A program made the position numbers and the translations under genes. DNA of 64,000 nucleotides from the NCBI GenBank assembly GCA_037126765.1, contig JBBCBC010000012.1, positions 7,626,001 through 7,690,000 on the forward strand. The letters run 5' to 3'. Positions 28,516-40,580 of the stretch are shown in pieces; position 1 is the stretch's first letter; each line of letters begins with the position of its first letter. The notes below the pieces were generated by a model. The model was not told the DNA's origin, did not search any database, and saw only the letters and a program-made list of their open reading frames with translations. This DNA is from Stenogyne calaminthoides (taxonomy: Eukaryota; Streptophyta; Magnoliopsida; Lamiales; Lamiaceae).

Positions 28516-31401
28516 TGTTGGTCCCAAAAAAGAATTTAATTTTATGAAAAATGGGAGGTGGGAATGATGATTTTTAAAAAAAATTTATTTTTCTTAAAGA
28601 ATTGCTTTACTTGTTAGTAAACATTTGCATAAGGCAAGAACATAAAACAATAAAGAACACAATAAAGTATAGTGGTTTGGAGACTCAAGCTCCTACGTCC
28701 ACTCTCTTTGGTCATCAGAGAAATTCCTTACGACGACGACTCAAGCTTTCAGACTGAACTCCAGCAGCTTACTAACTTCCTTCTATGAGTTTTCAGGCTG
28801 AACTACACCGCAGCTTACTCACTTAACTCACACAAGTTTTTAGACTGTCTCAAACAACTTACTAACATCTCCTCTAGAGTTTTCAGGCTGAACTCAACCG
28901 CAACTTACTAACTCTTTACAACTCCAACATGTTGGGATAACATATACCAGTATCTATCGGGATGACCTCATAAACATAAATTTAAATTAACAATTATTAC
29001 TAGCATCAATTAACCTAAGTAAATTCAAATAATAATTAATCCAACAACGACATGCAAATAATACTTCACGTAAAAGATCCTAGCATGCGGAATTTCTAGG
29101 AGATTACGTAAACGTACCCGTTGGAGAGATGGTCTGGGACAGACAGGATCAAGTATCTGGATACCCACCAAAAGTCCTTCTCAAGTATTCTCAAGTCCTC
29201 GTTCAATAACCTCGGTGGAAGGTTCTCCAATGAACAATTTATAAACAAAGAAACAATAAATAATTGTTGCACCACCTTTGTCGATTTCTAATATTTCCAA
29301 CACATGGAACACTAGTTGGGGATGAAAAATTCATCCCCTATTTATAAGTGAGGGAGGGACGAAAATTTTAAGGCAAATTAGGGCTAGGAAAGATCTTTTC
29401 TTGATCTTCAAGAAATCTTGAATATATCCAATATATTCTTCTTTCCATGTGTATTTTTCCACAAAAATATCACACCCTTATTTAGCCTAAAATTTTGAAA
29501 ATTAGAAGAAGATTTGCAAGATTGGATCTTTCTTGAATTTTTGAGATATTCTTGTATTCCAAGAATACATATCTTTCTCCATAAAATCTTTCCAAGAAAA
29601 TCAAGAAAATCTTTATTCCCTTTCTCTTTGCATTATTTTTGAAAATTCCCATTAAAGAAGCCAAGTGGGAGATTTCTTGAATTTATGGGATAATCTTGTA
29701 TTCCAAGAATATTTATCTCCTTTCCATAAAATCTTTTCAAGAAGATTCTTCTCCCTCTTTTCTTTAATATTTTCGAAAAAATAAGGAGGAAATATGGCAA
29801 CAATAATTTATTTTATTTTAAGCACCTTTTATTTATTGGACTTTAATTGGGCTACTTGAGGGGCCTTTAGGAGAATTAAGATGGACCTTCCAATGGGCTT
29901 CTGAATTCCAATATTGAGCCACAATATAATTCAGCCCATAATATTAATTAATGCCACTATATAATTAATATTGCACTATCCAACTTAACTCATATTACGG
30001 TAATATGGCTCCCGGTCATTATTTCCCGTGTTTAAGATTATTTAGTTCATTAATTAATTAAGCCACTGAAAAGCTTTATATTAATTAATATCTTCATCCT
30101 TGGAGTAAGGACAACCCAACTTTATTATCCATACCGGAAAATTAATTCCACTTGCAAGATTTGGTATGATAAAGGTTTCGGGCCCACCAAGGGGACCAAA
30201 CAAGCAAGACATTGCAAGCACACGATTCTCTGTATTAATTTAGCAACTGTCGTGCAATTAATATTATTGCCCAAGATATAGGGTATCGAAGTCGCAATGA
30301 TACTCTTCACAATTATAAGTCAAAACAATAACTACTAATCACACACACAATCCTTATTAAGTGACAGAGATTAAGAAATCAACAACCACTGAGGTCTAAC
30401 TCTTCATCCCTTAAGTCAGTGCAAATGAGTTTATCCTCTCTGCAAGTCTGCTTCAGCGCATCGAATGCACTAGTGTAATCTCTTATAACCCCAACACAAC
30501 AATCACACACAAACTATAGAGGAAGACAAGCCAATTTGAGCCTTACACATCAACTTCTGGAATTAGATTGTTCAGCGCATCCCTTAACATACTTTCACGT
30601 ATAACCCCAACACAACAATCACACACAAACTACCTAACAAGAGGGTTTGGGTTTGGTTGGTGTATCCAACTAGGTTGAGATATTCCCTTACAAAGGTTTA
30701 GCCATTATGCTAAGGTTGGGAAAATCTATCTAAGCTTAGGATATATCATGTGTTGCTTAGATTGTGTTTTAGAACACTCTTGAGTATATTTTGGATATCT
30801 ACAGATTTGTGTTATATGGTTGGAATGCTTGAGTATATGGCTCTTAGCTCTATAACATTTTTCCACACTTAAAATGATGGAAGAGCTTGTATTTATAGTG
30901 TGGATTTGAATGTTACCGTTGGAGAAAGTCACATTCAAATCCATATTATTCTGTAATTTCTGCAGCTTTTTGTAAGGCTTGTTGACTACCTCTGATTGGT
31001 CCACGTCAGCATTCAGCCTTCTGAACACAGGCCTTCTGACATTCAACATTCAGCAATTCAACATTCAACAATTCAGCAATTCAGCAATTCAGCATTCAAC
31101 ATTCAGCAATCCAACATTCAGCACTCAGCACTCAGCATTCAGCACTCAGCATTCAACAATTCTCGTACAGGCCATTCTGACATTTAGCGGTAATGAACTT
31201 CAACCTTCTTCCATTCAGGCCACTTTTTCTCTGGCCTATTTTCCATTCAGGCCACTTGTCTTCAGGCCTATTTTCTTAGGAAACTTCAGATCAGTTTCCC
31301 CTCAACTTGTTCACTTCCCCCTCAACTTGTCACCTGTAGAAATGAACTTAAACAAATACAAAATGTTTGGCATAAATAATCAAAACTAAAATATCCCAAC
31401 A
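28516..31401 (-). mobile_element. Family-C LTR C2, interrupted by a solo copia-A LTR
   Basis: About 1.2 kb of LTR is split by the insertion 28930-30612. Sequence left of about 30727 matches C3 and sequence right of about 30763 matches C1, which places a recombination junction in between. The minus-strand LTR ends GGGACCAACA at 28516. Confidence 0.85.
28930..30612 (-). mobile_element. Solo copia-A LTR in C2
   Basis: A 1683-bp LTR (minus strand TGTTGGGGTTATACGTG...TTATCCCAACA) with perfect TSD CAACA (28925-28929 and 30613-30617). An internal filler at 30485-30516 copies the LTR end, the TSD and the host flank (identical to 30601-30632). The open frame at 30125-30310 is incidental. Confidence 0.92.
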
Positions 31402-31573
31402 ATTTCTCCCTTTTTGATAATGATGCCAAAATCATTAAAACTGCTTCAAAAAAATAATTTATCTTCCTTTTTTTTAAAGAATCTGTTCAGGTGACCACAA
31501 ATATTTTTTTCTTCAAAAGAAAAAAATAATTATCAAAATCAGTGGTCTTTAGAACACCTGCTTTAATACCAGT

Positions 31574-34500
31574 TGTTGGTCCCAAAAAAGAATTTAATTT
31601 TATGAAAAATGGGAGGTGGGAATGATGATTTTTAAAAAAATTTATTTTTCTTAAAGAATTGCTTTACTTGTTAGTAAACATTTGCATAAGGCAAGAACAT
31701 AAAACAATAAAGAACACAATAAAGTATAGTGGTTTGGAGACTCAAGCTCCTACGTCCACTCTCTTTGGTCATCAGAGAAATTCCTTACGACGACGACTCA
31801 AGCTTTCAGACTGAACTCCAGCAGCTTACTAACTTCCTTCTATGAGTTTTCAGGCTGAACTACACCGCAGCTTACTCACTTAACTCACACAAGTTTTTAG
31901 ACTGTCTCAAACAACTTACTAACATCTCCTCTAGAGTTTTCAGGCTGAACTCAACCGCAGCTTACTAACTCTTTACAACTCCAACATGTTGGGATAACAT
32001 ATACCAGTATCTATCGGGATGACCTCATAAACATAAATTTAAATTAACAATTATTACTAGCATCAATTAACCTAAGTAAATTCAAATAATAATTAATCCA
32101 ACAACGACATGCAAATAATACTTCACGTAAAAGATCCTAGCATGCGGAATTTCTAGGAGATTACGTAAACGTACCTGTTGGAGAGATGGTCTGGGACAGA
32201 CAGGATCAAGTATCTGGATACCCACCAAAAGTCCTTCTCAAGTATTCTCAAGTCCTCGTTCAATAACCTCGGTGGAAGGTTCTCCAATGAACAATTTATA
32301 AACAAAGAAACAATAAATAATTGTTGCACCACCTTTGTCGATTTCTAATATTTCCAACACATGGAACACTAGTTGGGGATGAAAAATTCATCCCCTATTT
32401 ATAAGTGAGGGAGGGACGAAAATTTTAAGGCAAATTAGGGCTAGGAAAGATCTTTTCTTGATCTTCAAGAAATCTTGAATATATCCAATATATTCTTCTT
32501 TCCATGTGTATTTTTCCACAAAAATATCACACCCTTATTTAGCCTAAAATTTTGAAAATTAGAAGAAGATTTGCAAGATTGGATCTTTCTTGAATTTTTG
32601 AGATATTCTTGTATTCCAAGAATACATATCTTTCTCCATAAAATCTTTCCAAGAAAATCAAGAAAATCTTTATTCCTTTCTCTTTTTGCATTATTTTTGA
32701 AAATTCCCATTAAAAAAGAAGCCAAGTGGGAGATTTCTTGAATTTATGGGATAATCTTGTATTCCAAGAATATTTATCTCCTTTCCATAAAATCTTTTCA
32801 AGAAGATTCTTCTCCTCTTTTCTTTAATATTTTCGAAAAAAAAGGAGGAAATATGGCAACAATAATTTATTTTATTTTAAGCACCTTTTATTTATTGGAC
32901 TTTAATTGGGCTACTTGAGGGGCCTTTAGGAGAATTAAGATGGACCTTCCAATGGGCTTCAATTCCAATATTGAGCCACAATATAATTCAAATTTAAATA
33001 TTAATTAATGCCACTATATAATTAATATTGCACTATCCAACTTAACTCATATTACGGTAATATGGCTCCCGTCATTATTTCCCGTGTTTAAGATTATTTA
33101 GTTCATTAATTAATTAAGCCACTGAAAAGCTTTATATTAATTAATATCTTCATCCTTGGAGTAAGGACAACCCAACTTTATTATCCATACCGGAAAATTA
33201 ATTCCACTTGCAAGATTTGGTATGATAAAGGTTTCGGGCCCACCAAGGGGACCAAACAAGCAAGACATTGCAAGCACACGATTCTCTGTATTAATTTAGC
33301 AACTGTCGTGCAATTAATATTATTGCCCAAGATATAGGGTATCGGAGTCGCAATGATACTCTTCACAATTATAAGTCAAAACAATAACTACTAATCACAC
33401 ACACAATCCTTATTAAGTGACAGAGATTAAGAAATCAACAACCACTGAGGTCTAACTCTTCATCCCTTAAGTCAGTGCAAATGAGTTTATCCTCTCTGCA
33501 AGTCTGCTTCAGCGCATCGAATGCACTAGTGTAATCTCTTATAACCCCAACACAACAATCACACACAAACTATAGAGGAAGACAAGCCAATTTGAGCCTT
33601 ACACATCAACTTCTGGAATTAGATTGTTCAGCGCATCCCTTAACATACTTTCACGTATAACCCCAACACAACAATCACACACAAACTACCTAACAAGAGG
33701 GTTTGGGTTTGGTTGGTGTATCCAACTAGGTTGAGATATTCCCTTACAAAGGTTTAGCCATTATGCTAAGGTTGGGAAAATCTATCTAAGCTTAGGATAT
33801 ATCATGTGTTGCTTAGATTGAGTTTTAGAACACTCTTGAGTATATTTTGGATATCTACAGATTTGTGTTATATGGTGGGAATGCTTGAGTATATGGCTCT
33901 TAGCTCTATAGCATTTTTCCACACTTAAAATGACGGAAGAGTTTGTATTTATAGTGTGGATCTGAATGTTACCATTGGAGAAAGTCAAATTCAAATCCAT
34001 ACTATTCTGTAATTTCTACAGCTTTTTGTCAAGCTTGTTGACCACCTCTGATTGGTCCACGTCAGCATTTAACCTTCTGAACTCGGGCCTTCTGACATTC
34101 AGCGATCTTGGACTCAGGCCTTCTAACATTCAACATTCAACAATTCAACATTCAAAGATTCAAGAATTCAAAGATTCAAAGATTCAAAGATTCAAAGAAT
34201 TCAAAGATTCAACATTCAAAGACTCAAAGACTCAACATTCAGCATTTCTCGTTCAGGCCATTCTGACATTCAGCGGTATTGAACTTCAGCCTTCTTCCAT
34301 TCATGCCACTTTTTCTCAGGCCTATTTTCCATTCAGGCCACTTGTCTTCAGACCTATTTTCTCAGGAAACTTCAGATCAGTTACCCTCAACTTGTTCACT
34401 TCCCCCTCAACTTGTTACCTGTAGAAATGAACTTAAACAATACAAGTTGACAAATACAAAATGTTTTGGCATAAATAATCAAAACTAAAATATCCCAACA
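31574..34500 (-). mobile_element. Family-C LTR C3, interrupted by the same solo copia-A LTR
   Basis: The left part and the nested LTR (31987-33668) are near-identical to C2. The right part after about 33780 resembles C4. C2 and C3 thus share one insertion event and were separated by a tandem duplication of about 3.06 kb. Confidence 0.88.
31987..33668 (-). mobile_element. Solo copia-A LTR in C3 (duplicate of the one in C2)
   Basis: 1682 bp with TSD CAACA (31982-31986 and 33669-33673). It has the same insertion point and the same internal filler as the copy in C2, so it arose by duplication of the host LTR and not by a second insertion. Confidence 0.92.
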
Positions 34501-34677
34501 ATTTCCCCCTTTTTGATAATGATGTCAAAACCATTAAAACTGATTCAAAAAAATAATTTATCTTCCCCTTTTATTTTTTAAAGAATCTATTCAGGTGACC
34601 ACAAATAATTTTTTCTTTAAAAGAAAACAATAATTATCAAAATCAGTGGTCTTTAGAACACCTGCTTTGATACCAGT

Positions 34678-35897
34678 TGTTGGTCCCAAAAAATAATTTA
34701 ATTTTATGAAAAATGAGAGGGAATGGTGATTTTAAAAAAAATTATTTTTCTTACAGAATTGCTTTGCTTGTTAGTAAACATTAGCATAAGGCAAGAACAT
34801 AAAACAATAAAGAACACAACAAAGTATAGTGGTTCGGAGACTCAAGCTCCTACGTCCACTCTCTCTAGTCATCAGTGAAATTCCTTACGACGACGACTCA
34901 AGCTTTCAGACTGAACTCCAACAGCTTACTAACTTCCTTTTATGAGTTTTTAGGCTGAACTACACCGCAACTTACTAACTCACCTGAGACAAGTTTTCAC
35001 ACTGTCTCAAACAGCTTACTAACTTCTCCTCTAGAGTTTTCAGGCTGAACTCAACTTACAACTCCAACAATCACACACAAACTACCTAACAAGAGGGTTT
35101 GAGTTTGGTTGGTGTCTCCAACTAGGTTGAGATTTTCCCTTACAATGGTTTATCCATTATGCTAAGGTTGGGAAAATCTCCCTAAGCTTAGGATATATCA
35201 TGTGTTGCTTAGATTGAGTTTTAGAACACTCTTGAGTATATTTTGGATATCTACAGATTTATGTTCTATGGTGGGAGTGCTTGAGTATATGGCTCTTAGC
35301 TCTATAACATTTTTCCACACTTAAAATGATGGAAGAGCTTGTATTTATAGTGTGGATTTGAATGTTACCGTTGGAGAAAGTCATATTCAAATCCATACTA
35401 TTATGTAATTTCTACAGCTTTTTGTCAGGCTTGTTGACCACCTCTGATTGGTCCATGTCAGCATTCAGTCTTCTGAACTCAGGCCTTCTGACATTCAACA
35501 ATCTTAGACTTCGGACCTTCGACATTCAAAGATTCAAAGAATTCAAAGAATTCAAAGATTCAAAGATTCAAAGAATTCAAAGATTCAACAATTTAGCATT
35601 CAACATTCAGCACTCAGCACTCAACACTCAGCATTCAACATTTCTCGTTCAGGCCATTCTGACATTCAGCGGTATTGAACTTCAATCTTCTTCCATTCAG
35701 GCCACTTTTTCTCAGGCATATTTTCCATTCAGGCCACTTGTCTTCAGGCCTATTTTCTCAGGAAACTTCAGATCAGTTCCCCCTCAACTTGTTCACTTCC
35801 CCCTCAACTTGTTACCTGTAGAAATGAACTTAAACAATACAAGTTGACAAATACAAAATATTTTGGCATAAATAATCAAAACTAAAATATCCCAACA
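34678..35897 (-). mobile_element. Family-C LTR C4, uninterrupted (1220 bp)
   Basis: This is the only array LTR without a nested insertion and so the reference for its length. The minus strand starts TGTTGGGATATTTTAG at 35897 and ends GGGACCAACA at 34678. Its internal neighbour keeps an intact TGGTATCAAAGC primer site. The plus-strand open frame at 35362-35847 lies over the minisatellite and is not a credible gene. Confidence 0.88.
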
Positions 35898-35900
35898 CGA

Positions 35901-37687
35901 CCTCATGTTCAAGAAAAGGCTCAACCTCAGCCTCAGGAAAACCATGCCCTGGAAACCATTAACCTAGAAGGTATCGCCAATGATCCCACAGCCACAACAA
36001 GAGCCATCACATTCCTACTAAGGGCCCAGAAAGAGAGGGCCGAAAGAGAGTTGGCCAAACAAAAAGGCCAGGATGATGATGATCGACGCTCGCATACTCT
36101 TGATAGCGAGCAAGTCAAGAAAAGGGTTGCATGAAAGCAGAACGATAAGAAGGCCAACGACTTGTCAGATGACGAACCTCAAGGGTCCAGACAATCAGCA
36201 TTTGGACGTTTGAGGCTATCAGTTAAAGAATATCTCGGCGGTAATCGGCGCCAGAATCCCGGGAAGGAACAACAGCCGAACACACATGCCTACTCGGCCC
36301 CCATGTTCGCCTGTGCCTGGAAAAACGACAGGAGCCGGAAAAATCAGTGGGGATGAGATTGTCCGCCCGCCATCATTTAGAAGATCACTGGCGAACGCAG
36401 AAAGGGGGACTGCCCCATCATGAGCATGACCATCAGAGTCCTCATGATGGGACCTAGCCTCATTCTGGGTCCGTCAACTGTGTAAAGTTTGCAGAAATGC
36501 AGAAGGCAATTGAGACTCTACAGGCCGACTTGGCCGCAACCAAAGGGATGCAGTGAGCAGGCCCCATGCCACGCTCGCCACTCTCCCTAGCGATCATGTC
36601 TGCCGCAATACAGGGGAAAGTGGCCAAGAAACGTCCACCTATCCTGATGTTTAACGCGAAGTCTGACCCACATGTCCATCTTAGTAAATATTCGGACTTT
36701 ATGATCGCTATGGGCGCTACCGATGCAACAAAGTGTTGTTCGTTCCCCATGACTTTGGACGATCAGGCACATAGGTGGTTTTCAACTCTACCTGCCGCAT
36801 CCATCACGTCCTTCACACAGTTGGGGCAAAAATTATTATCCCACTTTTCATCCATTTGTGCTCGCTAGGCCCCAAAATAGAGGCTAGCACATTTTTCCCA
36901 GTTGAAGGGCGAGTCGGATCAAGCATACGTGGAAAGATTCGATAAGTGTCTATATGACAGAGCTCCCGTGGAAGAGGATGCCAAGATCCTCACGGTCGTC
37001 GGGGGCTTGACTTTAAATACGGACATGTGGAAGGCCATGCATTAGGATTGACTGAGGATTGGCCGAACACGTATGCTGATTTCCACGAGCGGGTGGCCAA
37101 AATTATAACCATGCAGGAGTTTCTCGCCCAGTCTCAGGCGGCACAAGAAGGGACGACCAGAGAGATGGTCGCCAGCAAAAAATCAGCAGGTGAAGGGGGA
37201 TACAAACCCCTAGGTTCTTTCAAGCCTTTTGACGAAGGGACTGAAGCACACGCACTTCAAAGTCTGCTCGGCGTCTCAGCCGAGATGGTGTAAAATCAAA
37301 TCAAGGACCGGGACATTTTGGAAAAACCCCGACGAATTACACGAGATAAAAACCAGCTCAACGCCTCCAAGTTCTGCTCGTAGCATGAGTTTATCGGGCA
37401 CAACACCGATGAATGTCACGATCTCCTAAGACAACTTTGGAAATTATACGAGGAGAACCGCCTTACCTGGTATCTCAAGAAACCGGCGAATAGAGAAACC
37501 CGGAATGAAAGACCGGGTGATCAGAAGAGAAAGCGTAAGGCAGAGGAGGTATCAGACAGCGATCAAGAGGAATTCTGCCGACAGTTGGAATTGCCTAAGA
37601 AAGGATCCCCAACCACAGACAAGGGCCGGGAGAGGCAAGAAATCAATATGATCTGCCCGGATTATGGGCCGGTGGGAGGATGCTAAC
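35901..37687 (+). pseudogene. Gypsy-Tat gag, broken by stops and frame changes
   Basis: The N-terminal part (to a TGA at 36132) is charged: NHALETINLEGIAND, LLRAQKERAERELAKQKG. The capsid part (36566-36868) reads MPRSPLSLAI, FNAKSDPHVHLSKYSDFM, WFSTLPAASITSF, the usual Tat gag core; it continues after a stop with SDQAYVERFDKCLYD. Near 37380-37440 a zinc knuckle-like HEFIGHNTDECHDL is preceded by CS and a TAG in place of the usual tyrosine. The product would form the capsid. At least three stops are present. Confidence 0.85.
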
Positions 37688-37689
37688 AG

Positions 37690-38517
37690 GTGCCAACTTT
37701 ATCAAACAGATGGAAGAAGATGGAAATGCGTGCCATACAAAGCATCCATCAAGTACATGTGGCGAGCACGTCAACTAGCACGCCACCTTCCCACCAAATC
37801 TCCTTTTCAGACGATGATCTTGACGACATCATCACCCCCCACAATGACTCATTAACAATCAGTGCCCGACTTCTCAGCTTGAAGGTGCATCGACTCCTGG
37901 TCGACACTGGGGTTTATGCGTACATCCTGTTCGTCAGTACTATGCATCAGATGGAAAAGCAAGTTGGGGATCTTAGTATGTATATCGAACCTTATGATCA
38001 CACCATAATGGGTTTCAGAGAATTTGTAACCCGGCCATATGGTCTGATCAGGTTAGGAGTCGAGTTAGAATCCACTAAGAATCCGGAGATCCGAAGAACT
38101 AGAATGCTAGACTTTGTAATCATCGATGCTCTATCCACTTATAACGGGCTTTTGGTCGCCCGTTCATCTAGGAATTCAAGGCTGCCTGTTCGACCTACTA
38201 AGTTTCCAACTACTGAAGGAGTAGGTAGCGTCAAGGGCGATCAAAATAAAGCCCGTGACTATTTACTATCATGCACACCAAAAAAATATAATACGGTAAG
38301 CATGGTAGAACAAATAAGAGAAATTGGAGAAACAAGCCAGTCAGGGGCCGGGGCGAGCACAGAGTCTGGGTCAACCAAGCTAACTCCCGACCCCATGAAT
38401 CTAGATCTACCCGATGGACGAGCAGACAAACTGTCTAATCGTGAAGTTCCAGATCTAGAGCCTCGCATAGGTTTCGATTGTATGGAGGTTGAAGAAGAGC
38501 ATGGGGGTCGATCATAG
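37690..38517 (+). pseudogene. Gypsy-Tat aspartic protease
   Basis: A 275-residue open stretch contains ISFSDDDLDDI, PHNDSLTISA and LLVDTGVYAYILF. The DTG active-site triad is kept, but the usual SSADIL after it has become VYAYIL. MGFREFVTRPYG and TRMLDFVIIDALSTYNGL follow, as in Tat proteases. It would process gag-pol. It is probably not active, because flanking frames are interrupted. Confidence 0.82.
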
Positions 38518-38753
38518 ATCCTCGGTGGAAACAAAAGAAAAGGCGAGCAATGCCTATTGAGGAATTGGAGTCCGTTATGGCCGACCCAACCAGACCGGAT
38601 TTGGAAATTATCATCGGCTCAGAACTGCCAGAGCCACTTTGGACCGAAATGATCACATATCTTCAGGCTAATTCTAAGCATGCATGCGATCACCTCAATA
38701 TCGACCCAACACGGATTCCGGTAATAAAAAATGAAAAAAGTTTGGCCCAGAAA

Positions 38754-39845
38754 AGTATGCAGCTATGGATGCCGAGGTTAAAAAATTGTTCGACAATAAG
38801 CTTATTCGGGAGTTCTAGTGCCCCGAATGGTTAGAAAACCCTGTGCTCGTCAGAAAACCCAATGGAACCTGGAGGCTGTGCATAGACTTTACTGACCTGA
38901 ATAAAGCATGCCCTAAAGATAATTTCCCAATGCCGCACATCGACTATCTGGTTGACAGTACTGCAAGGCATGAATTCATGACATTTATGGATGCATTTGC
39001 ATGGTATCATCAAATCCCAATGCACCCCGACGATCAAGAGAGCACAACTTTCTGCAATGAAAAGAATATGTATTGCTGGAAGCGCATGACATTCGGGTTG
39101 AAAAATGCCAGAGCAACATATCAGAGACTGGTGAACAAAATGTTCGACGAGCATATCGGGCGAACAGTCGAGGTGTACATTGATGATATTGTGGTCAAAA
39201 GCAAACACAAAGAAGACCACCTCGGCCATCTTGCTCAAATATTTGATATCCTCCGAGCATATAACATGAAGCTAAACCCGAAGAAATTTAGCTTCGGGGT
39301 CCATTCCGAAAAATTTATTGGGCACATGGTGAGTCAGCGGGGGATTGAGGCAAACCCCTCAAAGATCCAAGTCATGCTCGACATGCAGGCTCCCAGAAAT
39401 GTGAAGGAAGTCCAGAAACTGACGGGATGTCTGGCCTCCCTAAACCGGTTCATATCACGGACCGGGGATAAGTGTAAGCCTTTCTTTGATGCACTAAAGA
39501 AAGGAAGATTTCATTGGACCAAGCACTGTCAAAGTGCATTCGAGTCCTTGAAGCTATACTTGGTGGACACACATATTCTGTCTAAACCAATAGCGAGCGA
39601 GCAGCTATACCTAATAGGCCACCTCCGAGCATGCTATCAGCGTTGTGCTCGTCAGGGTGGAAGGAACAACACAGTTGCCCGTGTACTATGTAAGCCAGGT
39701 ATTAAAAGATGCTGAGCTCCTCTACCCTCCGTTGAAAAAGCTAGCATATGCTCTCATCATGAGTGTGCGCAAGCTACGTCCATATTTCTTCGACCACTTG
39801 GTCGAAGTACTCACCACATTCCCGCTATGCCAAGTTCTCCATTGA
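38754..39845 (+). pseudogene. Gypsy-Tat reverse transcriptase and first RNase H
   Basis: The reading begins with AEVKKLFDNKLIREF and a TAG, then VRKPNGTWRLCIDFTDLNKACPKD in frame. FMDAFAWYHQIPM, the fingers motif TFGLKNARATYQRLVNKMF, the catalytic YIDDIVV box and LTGCLASLNRFIS follow in one 290-residue stretch (38843-39715). The RNase H connection (VYYVSQVLKDAE, YPPLKKLAYAL, LRPYFFDH) lies in a second frame. It would copy RNA into cDNA; it is broken by a stop and a frameshift. Confidence 0.92.
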
Positions 39846-39854
39846 CTCGACACA

Positions 39855-40580
39855 GTGGGTAGGTTACCTAAGTGGGCAGTGGAGTTAGGCCAGTTCGGCA
39901 TTACGTTTGCTCCACGAACGATAATCAAAGGCCAAGCTATGGCTGATTTTATGGTCGAACTAACATATCCACAGTTACCCAAAAAAGGGATCGATCAGCC
40001 GTGGCACATGTATGTCGATGGTTCATCGACGAGCACAAGAGCCGGAGTGGGCGTGGTTCTCATCAGCCCGACCCAGCAAACTTTCAAGACGGCCATTCGT
40101 TTCAATTTCCCAGCCATGAATAATGAGGTCGAATACGAAGCTTTGATCGGCGGCCTACACATGGCTATGGCAATGGGGATTCGAAAACTAATGATTTACA
40201 GTGACTCTCAGCTGATCGTATATCATGTTCTAGGTGAGTACGCAACCCGGGGTGAGCAGATGGCTCTGTACTAACTATTGGCCAAGGAACTGCTCGAGCA
40301 ATTTGAGCAAGTGTACATCGAGCAGCTCTCCCGGATAGGCAACTCATTTGTAGACGCATTAGCTCAATTGGCAACGACGGAAGGGGTATCCAACTTGACT
40401 GATGTTGTGATTGTCACAACATGCTCGCCCTCCGTGCTAAGGACTGTGGTTTCCCAAATGGAGATCGAGCAACAAACATGGATGACCCCAATTCTGAGCT
40501 ACCTACAGAATGGGATCCTCCCCGATAACAAAGCACAAGCTGCTCGCTACACTGTATTGGACGGACACTTGTATAAGTGA
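39855..40580 (+). pseudogene. Gypsy-Tat second RNase H (archaeal type) and spacer to integrase
   Basis: The core reads WHMYVDGSSTSTRAGVGVVL, NNEVEYEALIGGLHMA and IYSDSQLIVYHVLGEY, carrying the D-E-D pattern of a plant-type second RNase H. A second stretch (40278-40580) continues LLEQFEQVYIEQLSRIGNSF to the integrase border. A stop at 40272-40274 separates the two. This extra RNase H is typical of Tat-clade elements and supports the lineage call. Confidence 0.88.

Larger units (their letters stand above)
25232..35897 (-). mobile_element. Tandem array of four family-C LTRs with three ~172-bp internal domains
   Basis: LTRs C1 (25232-28343), C2 (28516-31401), C3 (31574-34500) and C4 (34678-35897) are separated by internal domains 28344-28515, 31402-31573 and 34501-34677. 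On the minus strand each LTR begins TGTTGGGATATTTTAG and ends GGGACCAACA. Each internal domain starts with an initiator-Met-like primer site (ACTGGTATCAAAGC, or a C-to-T variant) and ends with the purine tract AAAAAGGGAGAAAT (AAAAAGGGGGAAAT in the third). There is no coding. The array sits in gypsy gag; flanks TGACT (25227-25231) and CGACC (35898-35902) look like a TSD with two transitions. Net LTR length is about 1.2 kb. Confidence 0.88.

Noticed and set aside
36460..36750. Minus-strand frame over gypsy gag
   Set aside because: It is a shadow of the gag core, which has clear family motifs on the plus strand.
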